From Thermomicrobiales bacterium (lineage in GTDB: Bacteria; Chloroflexota; Chloroflexia; Thermomicrobiales; UBA6265): a DNA stretch of 64,000 nt. Both the position numbers and the translations under genes were made by a program. Below the pieces are notes generated by a model. The model had not been told where the DNA came from. It searched no databases and worked only from the letters and a program-made list of their open reading frames with translations. The DNA is taken from NCBI GenBank assembly GCA_041390825.1, contig JAWKPF010000008.1, positions 132,100-196,099 of the forward strand, in the 5' to 3' direction. The stretch's first letter is position 1, and every line of letters begins with the position of its first letter. Below, piece after piece: positions 58,767-64,000 of the stretch.

Positions 58767-59861
58767 GTGGAGAAGGTCAAGGTTGGGATCGTCGGTTCGC
58801 GCTTCGTCGCCGACATCCATGCGGAATCGTTCGCGCGCGTGCCCAATTGCGAAGTGGTTGCGGTCGCGTCACCGAACCTTCACCATGCGGTCGACTTCGC
58901 CAAACGGCACGATATTCCGCGCGCATTGACCAACTTTCGCGAACTGCTCAAGATCGACGAGATCGATGTGATCTCCCTCGCGTTGCCGAACGATCTGCAT
59001 GCCGAAGTGACGATCGCTGCCGCGGAAGCTGGCAAGCACGTCATTTGCGAGAAACCGCTCGCGACCACGCTCCAGGAAGCCGATGCCATGATCGCTGCTT
59101 GCGAGACGGCCGGCGTGCAGTTGATGTACGCCGAAGCGCTTTGTTTCGCGCCGAAGTACGTGCGAGCCAAGGAATTGATCGACCAGGGCGCGCTCGGCGA
59201 TATCTTCCTCGTCAAGCACAGCGAAGAGCATTCCGGTCCACACAGTCCATGGTATTGGGATGTCGAGCGCTCGGGTGGCGGCGCGCTCATGGATCTGGGT
59301 TGTCATGGGATCGCGCTTGCCCGCTGGCTGCTGAACGGCGCCGCCATTACTCATGTCACCGCCAATCTCGGCACCTTCGTCCATGGCGACAAGACCCAGG
59401 GCGAAGATCACGCGGTCACGGTGCTCAACTTCGACGGCGGCCAGATGGCGGTCGTCGAAAGCTCCTGGGCCAAGGGCGGCGGACTGGACGACCGGGCCGA
59501 GATCTATGGCACGAAGGGCCACACCCGGGCCGATCTGATCCGGGGCAATTCGTTGGCGACCTATTCCGCTGTCGGAAATGACGCCGCGGGCAAGAGTGGG
59601 GGCGCACCTGCCGGCTGGTCGCACATTACGTACGAGGACGCCTGGAACTCAGGCTTTCCGCAGGAGATGCAGTATTTCGTCGACTGCGTGCAGCGGGATG
59701 AACCGAGCTTCCTCACCGGGAGCGACGGTCGGAACGCGCTGGAAGTAATCTACGCTGCCTATCAATCTGCCCGAATCGGAGCCACCGTGCGATTGCCCGT
59801 CAAGGTTCCGAAGAACGTCAAGAAGCCTATCGATCTCTGGATCGGAGCGAGTGCAATCTGA
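58767..59861 (+). CDS. Gfo/Idh/MocA-family oxidoreductase, second copy
   Basis: A 364-aa dehydrogenase starting at GTG 58767 (GGGAAGGG upstream). VGIVGSRFVADIHAESFARVPN is the Rossmann motif (last Gly of GxGxxG varies), VISLALPNDLHAEVTIAAAEAGKHVICEKPLATT has the EKP Lys, and GGALMDLGCHGIALARWLL is the D-x-G-x-H motif. It differs strongly from the copy at 56621-57778, so it likely does a different step. It sits between the isomerase and the ROK kinase, whose ATG overlaps its stop (TGATG). Confidence 0.9.
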   Translation: MEKVKVGIVGSRFVADIHAESFARVPNCEVVAVASPNLHHAVDFAKRHDIPRALTNFRELLKIDEIDVISLALPNDLHAEVTIAAAEAGKHVICEKPLATTLQEADAMIAACETAGVQLMYAEALCFAPKYVRAKELIDQGALGDIFLVKHSEEHSGPHSPWYWDVERSGGGALMDLGCHGIALARWLLNGAAITHVTANLGTFVHGDKTQGEDHAVTVLNFDGGQMAVVESSWAKGGGLDDRAEIYGTKGHTRADLIRGNSLATYSAVGNDAAGKSGGAPAGWSHITYEDAWNSGFPQEMQYFVDCVQRDEPSFLTGSDGRNALEVIYAAYQSARIGATVRLPVKVPKNVKKPIDLWIGASAI

Positions 59862-60856
59862 TGCCTAGTTCGAACGCGTGCTACATCGGGGTCGATCTCG
59901 GCGGGACCACCATCAAGTTTGCGCTCATCGACAACGATGGCAATGTGCTTCAGCGCAGCCGGTGTCTCACCGAAGGAGACGAGGGACACGATGCGGTGCT
60001 GGAGCGCATGATCGCTGGCGCGCGCGATATCTCCGCGCTGGCCGAACCCGGACAGGTCATCCGCGCCGTCGGCGTCGCTGCGCCAGGTGTGCTCGATATG
60101 GAGCGCGGCTACACGCTCTTCCTCCCCAATCTTCCGGGTGATTGGCCCGACGTCCCGGTTGGGCCGCGCATGTCCGAAGCGCTTGGGTTGCCCGTCTTCC
60201 TGATCAATGATGTGCGCGCGTTCACCGTAGCGGAGCTGGAGATCGGCGCCGCCAAGGGTGTGCAAACCGCGCTCTGCTACGCCATCGGCACAGGCATTGG
60301 CGGCGGCATCGTGGCGCATGGCCGGGTCAATATGGGGCTCGGTGGCGCGGGCGGCGAGCTGGGGCACATGATCGTAAACACCGCGGGCCGCCACTGCGGC
60401 TGCGGGAATCAGGGATGCGCCGAAGCGTATGCGGCGGGGCCTGCCATCATTGGCGACGCCAACCGGCTGATCGTCATGGGCGAAACCACCATCCTGCGCG
60501 AGATGATCGGTGAAGACCTCAACAAGATGACACCGGAACTCGTTGAGCGAGCGGCGGCTGACGGCGACCCAATTGCCAGACAGGTGCTCGATTTCGCCGG
60601 CTTCCACATGGGCATTGCCATTTCGAATGCCATATCGGCGCTCGCCCCGAACGTGGTTGTGCTCGGTGGCGGCGTGCTCAAGCCATATGGGTACTACTGG
60701 GAACAGATCGAGAAGGCGGCACGGGCGCATTGCCACGTGACCGAAATCGACAAGATCGAGTTTCGGCCCGCCCAGCTTGGATTCGAATCCGGCGTTGTGG
60801 GCGCGGCGCTTTGGGCCAAATCCGAATACGAGCGCACCCAGGACCTGGATTCGTGA
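59861..60856 (+). CDS. ROK-family sugar kinase
   Basis: A 331-aa ROK kinase (glucokinase/N-acetylmannosamine-kinase type). The phosphate motif IGVDLGGTTIKFALID, AVGVAAPGVLDMERG, the FLINDVRAFTVAELEIGAAKG catalytic Asp region, GTGIGGGIV and the zinc-binding GELGHMIV...HCGCGNQGCAEAYAAG are all present. It phosphorylates a hexose or amino sugar using ATP. The start overlaps the upstream stop (TGATG) and its own stop overlaps the SIS gene start (GTGA), so the three are coupled. Substrate is not determined. Confidence 0.9.
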   Translation: MPSSNACYIGVDLGGTTIKFALIDNDGNVLQRSRCLTEGDEGHDAVLERMIAGARDISALAEPGQVIRAVGVAAPGVLDMERGYTLFLPNLPGDWPDVPVGPRMSEALGLPVFLINDVRAFTVAELEIGAAKGVQTALCYAIGTGIGGGIVAHGRVNMGLGGAGGELGHMIVNTAGRHCGCGNQGCAEAYAAGPAIIGDANRLIVMGETTILREMIGEDLNKMTPELVERAAADGDPIARQVLDFAGFHMGIAISNAISALAPNVVVLGGGVLKPYGYYWEQIEKAARAHCHVTEIDKIEFRPAQLGFESGVVGAALWAKSEYERTQDLDS

Positions 60857-61644
60857 CTGAATTGTCGGGTTCTGGCCGCTATCTCGCCGAGGCCGCCGGC
60901 ATCATCGAGCGGATTGCGGCCACGCAGCTGGCGGCCGTCGATCGTGCCGCCGAGATCTGCGCGCGGAGCATTGCCGCCGGCGGTCTGGTGCATGCGTTTG
61001 GCACCGGGCATTCGCGCATTCCGGTCGAGGAGCTCTTTCCCAGGCACGGCAGCTTTCCCGGGTTCCATCCGATCGTCGAGCTCTCGATGACCAACCATAC
61101 CCAGATCGTCGGGGCCAATGGACAGCGGCAAGCTATGTGGATCGAAAAGCAGGAGGGGCTTGGCGAGGTCATCTTGCGCAACTTCAACTTCGGGCCGGAT
61201 GACGCCATGCTGATCTTCTCGAACAGTGGCGTGAACGCGGTCGTCGTCGATGTTGCGCTGGGCGCGCACGCGCGCGGCTTGCCGGTGATTGCGGTCGTCT
61301 CATTCGACCATGCCAGCCGAAGCGATGCCAAGCATTCCTCGGGCAGGAAGTTGATCGACATCGCGGATATCGCCATCGACAACTGTGTGCCTGCGGGCGA
61401 TGCCATGATCGAACTGGACGGGCTGGACGATCCGGTTGGCCCAGGGTCGACAATCGGGTTTGCGGCGATTGCCAACGCGCTCAAGACGCAGACGGCGCAG
61501 AACCTGGTCGCGCTCGGCCAGCCGCCCCTGGTGCTGTCCTCCTCGGTCGTGATTGGCGAGGCAGCGGCGCAACGCTTCGACGATTGTTACGACGAACAGT
61601 CCCGCCGCGTCAGCCGCCTCTATGCCTGGCCCGGGCGTTCGTGA
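60853..61644 (+). CDS. SIS-domain phosphosugar-binding protein
   Basis: A 263-aa SIS-domain protein of the UPF0309 type from GTG 60853, four bases inside the ROK stop. IIERIAATQLAAVDRAAEICARSIAAGGLVHAFGTGHSRI is the N-terminal helix and phosphosugar loop; DDAMLIFSNSGVNAVVVDVALGAHARGLPVIAVVSFDHASRSDAKHSSGRKL is the SIS core. Such proteins isomerise or bind sugar phosphates such as N-acetylmuramate 6-phosphate or GlcNAc 6-phosphate. Together with the ROK kinase it suggests an amino-sugar route. Its 3' end overlaps the opposing channel gene by 25 bases. Confidence 0.85.
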   Translation: MTELSGSGRYLAEAAGIIERIAATQLAAVDRAAEICARSIAAGGLVHAFGTGHSRIPVEELFPRHGSFPGFHPIVELSMTNHTQIVGANGQRQAMWIEKQEGLGEVILRNFNFGPDDAMLIFSNSGVNAVVVDVALGAHARGLPVIAVVSFDHASRSDAKHSSGRKLIDIADIAIDNCVPAGDAMIELDGLDDPVGPGSTIGFAAIANALKTQTAQNLVALGQPPLVLSSSVVIGEAAAQRFDDCYDEQSRRVSRLYAWPGRS

Positions 61645-62324
61645 AATCGTCCCGGCAGGTGCGGCAGCAGCACCTCGGAAATCTTGTGATTGAACGCCAG
61701 CAGGATCCATATGAGCTGACCAAAGCCGGGGAACGCAAAGGCTGCCGGGATCGAGAGTAGAAAAATCCCCGCGGTGACCAGATGACGCGTCTTTGCGCGT
61801 GGAAAATCGAAACCCTTCCCCCTGCGGGTCATCAGTTCCCGGTGCTGGTCGAGATGATCGATGATCACGATGAAGAGCACGGAAATCGTCAGAAGGATGA
61901 CGGCGTAGAACACTGCTGGAATGGCAAGGTCCCCATACTCGCCCAGGATTCCAGTCGGGAACGGCAAGAACGCCACGAACATGAGCAAGAGGATGTTGAG
62001 TTTGACCAGCGTGTCGTCGTAGTCCCGAATCCGCGCGAACGTGCGGCGGTGCGATCCCCACATGAACGCGATCACCAGAAACCCAATGACATATGAGATG
62101 ACCTGTGGCCAGGTGTCCCACAGATCGCGAGCCAGCACGCCTTTCGCGTCGCTGTCGCTCAGATCGGGAATCTCGATGCTGACGACGAGCAGTGTCATGG
62201 CAAACGCGAAAACGCCATCGCTCAAGCTGATGAGTCGGCTCAGCTCGCCGACCCGCTCTTCTCGTTCTTCTCCCGCAATCTCGACCTTTTCGGTGCCGGG
62301 AGCCTGCTCGTCACGATCGACCAT
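61620..62324 (-). CDS. TMEM175-family potassium channel-like membrane protein
   Basis: A 234-aa DUF1211/TMEM175-family protein from ATG 62324; upstream sequence to 62603 is not supported. The signature RLISLSDGVFAFAMTLLVVSIEIPDL corresponds to the family's F/L-SDGVFA first-helix motif. Five or six helices follow. Bacterial members conduct K+ as tetramers. The gene opposes the sugar operon, overlaps the SIS gene by 25 bases at its end, and splits it from the DapA-like gene, which suggests insertion into the operon or an unrelated unit. Confidence 0.85.
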   Translation of the reverse strand: MVDRDEQAPGTEKVEIAGEEREERVGELSRLISLSDGVFAFAMTLLVVSIEIPDLSDSDAKGVLARDLWDTWPQVISYVIGFLVIAFMWGSHRRTFARIRDYDDTLVKLNILLLMFVAFLPFPTGILGEYGDLAIPAVFYAVILLTISVLFIVIIDHLDQHRELMTRRGKGFDFPRAKTRHLVTAGIFLLSIPAAFAFPGFGQLIWILLAFNHKISEVLLPHLPGRFHERPGQA

Positions 62325-62508
62325 GGCGTCTGTCTGGGCATCGGAAGGAATCTTGCACAAGGCAGTGTATGCCAGATGCGGGCGCTCCTTCGTGACCGTC
62401 GAATTCCTGTAGGTGTCCTGAGCGATGGGAATAGCGCAAAATGTTGGAGTACACGCGGTTCGAGTTGGTGAGTCCGCACACCACCGAATAGCCAAGGGAG
62501 ACACGTGC

Positions 62509-63408
62509 ATGAGCACAGGATTGACGCCGGGGGTCCATTGCATTGCCGCGACCCCGTTTCTGCCGGATGAGTCGCTCGATCTCGCCAGTGTTGGCACTCT
62601 CATGTCTTATCTGGCGCAGGGTGGATGCAGGGGCGCGCTCGTGCTTGGCGTGCTGGGAGAAGCAGACCGTCTCAGCGACTATGAGCGTGATCAGGTTCTG
62701 AATGCTGCCCTCGAAGCGGGGGGCGACGATCTGCAAATCTCGGTTGGCGTGACACACAACTCGACGGTCGTTACCAGGGCGCGCGCCGATGCCGCCCAGA
62801 AAGCTGGCGTCGCGGCCGTGATGGTTTCCCCGCCACCGGGGAGTTCGGCGGGACCAGCCTTGAAGGAACATTTCAAGCGCGTCGCGGCTGATCTCACCAT
62901 TCCGTTCATCGTGCAGGATCACCCAACGTCGAGCGGTGTGAAGATGCCGGCCGAGTTCATCGCCGGTCTGTATGAGTTCTTGCCGCCTGGCTCGATCTGT
63001 AAACTCGAAGATCCGCCCACCGCGGTCAAGATGCACAAGCTGCGGCAACTGGAACCCGGCTACCAGCTCTTTGGCGGTCTGGGCGGCGTATCGCTGTTGC
63101 ATGAGCTCGATGCCGGCGCGGCTGGCGTGATGACCGGATTTGCCGCGGTGGAGGCGTTAGTCGAAATCGTCTCCGCATACCAGGCAGGGGACCGCGAACT
63201 CGCCAGTGCCGCGTACGAGCAGGCATTGCCCCTGATGGTCTTCGAAGCGCAACCCGGCGCCGGTGTGGCGCTCCGGAAGGAGATCCTCCGCCGCCGTGGC
63301 GCAATCGCGCACGGAACTGTTCGTCAACCGGCCCCGACTCCGGACGCATTCGCGCTTTCCTTGCTCGACGACCTGATGAGCGCGCGCTCGAGCGGGGTGC
63401 CCGCCTGA
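62509..63408 (+). CDS. DapA-like (dihydrodipicolinate synthase family) lyase
   Basis: A 299-aa member of the DHDPS/NAL TIM-barrel family from ATG 62509 (GGGAGA upstream). The Schiff-base Lys is in SICKLEDPP. GVHCIAATPFLPDESLD is the N-terminal strand. The usual YNxP Tyr segment is IVQDHPTSSG here and the GGTTGE-type loop is GVLGEADRL, so it is unlikely to be a lysine-pathway DapA. A sugar-acid or keto-acid aldolase/dehydratase role is more likely, consistent with the sugar operon. It is separated from the upstream operon by the opposing channel gene. Confidence 0.85.
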   Translation: MSTGLTPGVHCIAATPFLPDESLDLASVGTLMSYLAQGGCRGALVLGVLGEADRLSDYERDQVLNAALEAGGDDLQISVGVTHNSTVVTRARADAAQKAGVAAVMVSPPPGSSAGPALKEHFKRVAADLTIPFIVQDHPTSSGVKMPAEFIAGLYEFLPPGSICKLEDPPTAVKMHKLRQLEPGYQLFGGLGGVSLLHELDAGAAGVMTGFAAVEALVEIVSAYQAGDRELASAAYEQALPLMVFEAQPGAGVALRKEILRRRGAIAHGTVRQPAPTPDAFALSLLDDLMSARSSGVPA

Positions 63409-63520
63409 GCGAGACCCCCTGGAGGGGTGCGGCCATCGAAGTTCGGCACACGAGTGGCTCGTCGAAACCGATAACCGGGCGGCTGGATCCGGAGACGGTC
63501 AATCAAAGGGAGATCGACCA

Positions 63521-64000
63521 ATGGCGCAAACGCCGGCTGAAGCGTTTTCACTCGCGGGAAGAGTTGCGATCGTCACCGGCGCTGGCGGCGGACTCGGACA
63601 TGGCATCTGCGATTCGCTCGCGGCGGCAGGAGCCACGGTGGTGGCTGCCGGACGAACCAGGGAGTCGCTCGATGACACCGTCGCGCTGGTCACCGGCAAT
63701 GGTGGCACGGCCGTCGCCCGGGTCTGCGATATCTCGAACGAAGCCGACATCGCGGCACTGATGCGTTCGGTTGCGGAGGAATTCGGCCGCATCGACATTC
63801 TCATCAACAATGCCGCCATCTATCCGCGACGCGAATGGACCGAGATCACCGCAGAATCCTGGGACGAGGTGATGGCCACCAACCTGAAGGGGTATTTCCT
63901 TTGCTCCCAGGCCGCGTTCCCGTATCTGAAAGCCAATGGCACGGGACGCATCATCAACATCGCGTCGATCACCTTCTTCGGGGGATGGTCGATGCTGCTC
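63521..64000 (+). CDS. SDR-family dehydrogenase, truncated by window end
   Basis: At least 160 codons of a classical SDR. ATG 63521 with AAGGGAGA about seven bases upstream. Rossmann TGAGGGLG, then LINNAAIYPRREW (NNAG-like), and NIASITFFGGWS near the edge, where the catalytic Ser lies. The YxxxK segment is beyond the window. It follows the DapA-like gene by 112 bases and may belong to the same sugar or sugar-acid pathway. Gene is incomplete. Confidence 0.88.
   Translation, partial: MAQTPAEAFSLAGRVAIVTGAGGGLGHGICDSLAAAGATVVAAGRTRESLDDTVALVTGNGGTAVARVCDISNEADIAALMRSVAEEFGRIDILINNAAIYPRREWTEITAESWDEVMATNLKGYFLCSQAAFPYLKANGTGRIINIASITFFGGWSMLL

Noticed and set aside
62509..63408. True dapA for lysine synthesis
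   Set aside because: The YNxP Tyr and the GGTTGE loop are missing, and the context is a sugar operon.
1..64000. CRISPR arrays, phage or insertion sequences
   Set aside because: No spaced direct repeats, no integrase/transposase, and no tRNA-flanked insertion were seen; the repeats present are protein-coding or short tandem heptamers.
1..64000. tRNA and rRNA genes
   Set aside because: GTTCGATTC-like strings (for example 27583-27591) lack matching acceptor and T stems, and no rRNA-like stretch is apparent.

Overview
The window is high-GC bacterial chromosome. The gene content fits a Chloroflexota lineage, most likely Thermomicrobia-like; this is inferred from gene style, not from a marker alignment. 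Supporting points are several F420-type enzymes (two luciferase-like monooxygenases and one PPOX-fold protein), very large Cys-paired SpaA/Cna-B and SH3 surface proteins, Thr-rich linkers on secreted proteases, frequent GTG/TTG starts, and typical Gram-positive-style Shine-Dalgarno sites. There is no phage, insertion sequence, CRISPR array, rRNA or recognisable tRNA. A well-preserved recA with a promoter/operator is the best housekeeping anchor.

Layout. 1-3.6 kb: the 5' end of a GlpD-type dehydrogenase facing left, then an SDR dehydrogenase, a Tat-exported solute-binding protein, a small orphan and an F420-type monooxygenase. 3.8-15.8 kb: a surface block with a 2825-aa secreted protein of about 25 SpaA-like repeats, followed by a subtilisin-like protease with SH3 and discoidin-like domains whose frame is interrupted. 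15.9-20.5 kb: DinB-like protein, recA, a small membrane protein and an S9 peptidase. 20.7-30.4 kb: SH3 protein, PLDc_N-like protein, HDAC-family hydrolase, coiled-coil protein, YfhO-like membrane protein, then a seven-SH3 NlpC/P60 wall hydrolase preceded by a long structured leader. 30.5-35.6 kb: methyltransferase, an orphan, and a trpB-trpA-chorismate mutase-DAHP synthase operon. 35.8-41.3 kb: two ABC exporter half-transporters with complementary degenerate NBD motifs flanking two LppX/LprG-like secreted proteins; I read this as one heterodimeric export unit. 41.4-50.1 kb: single housekeeping genes (PPOX, fumC, rhodanese-E1 enzyme, thioesterase, cdd, beta-lactamase-fold hydrolase, nagB, inositol-phosphatase-like). 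50.1-53.1 kb: a UvrD-type helicase with a complete DEDDh exonuclease domain inserted between helicase motifs IV and V. 53.1-54.9 kb: a second F420-type monooxygenase and a membrane-anchored HExxH protein. 55.0-64 kb: a sugar catabolic operon (GntR regulator, deoC, two Gfo/Idh/MocA dehydrogenases, sugar isomerase, ROK kinase, SIS protein, and after an opposing TMEM175-like channel gene a DapA-like lyase and an SDR cut by the window edge).

The most distinctive items are the Cys-paired repeat architecture shared by unrelated extracellular proteins, the helicase-exonuclease fusion, the split heterodimeric exporter around the LppX-like pair, the palindromic operator inside the recA promoter, and the structured leader of the NlpC/P60 gene.
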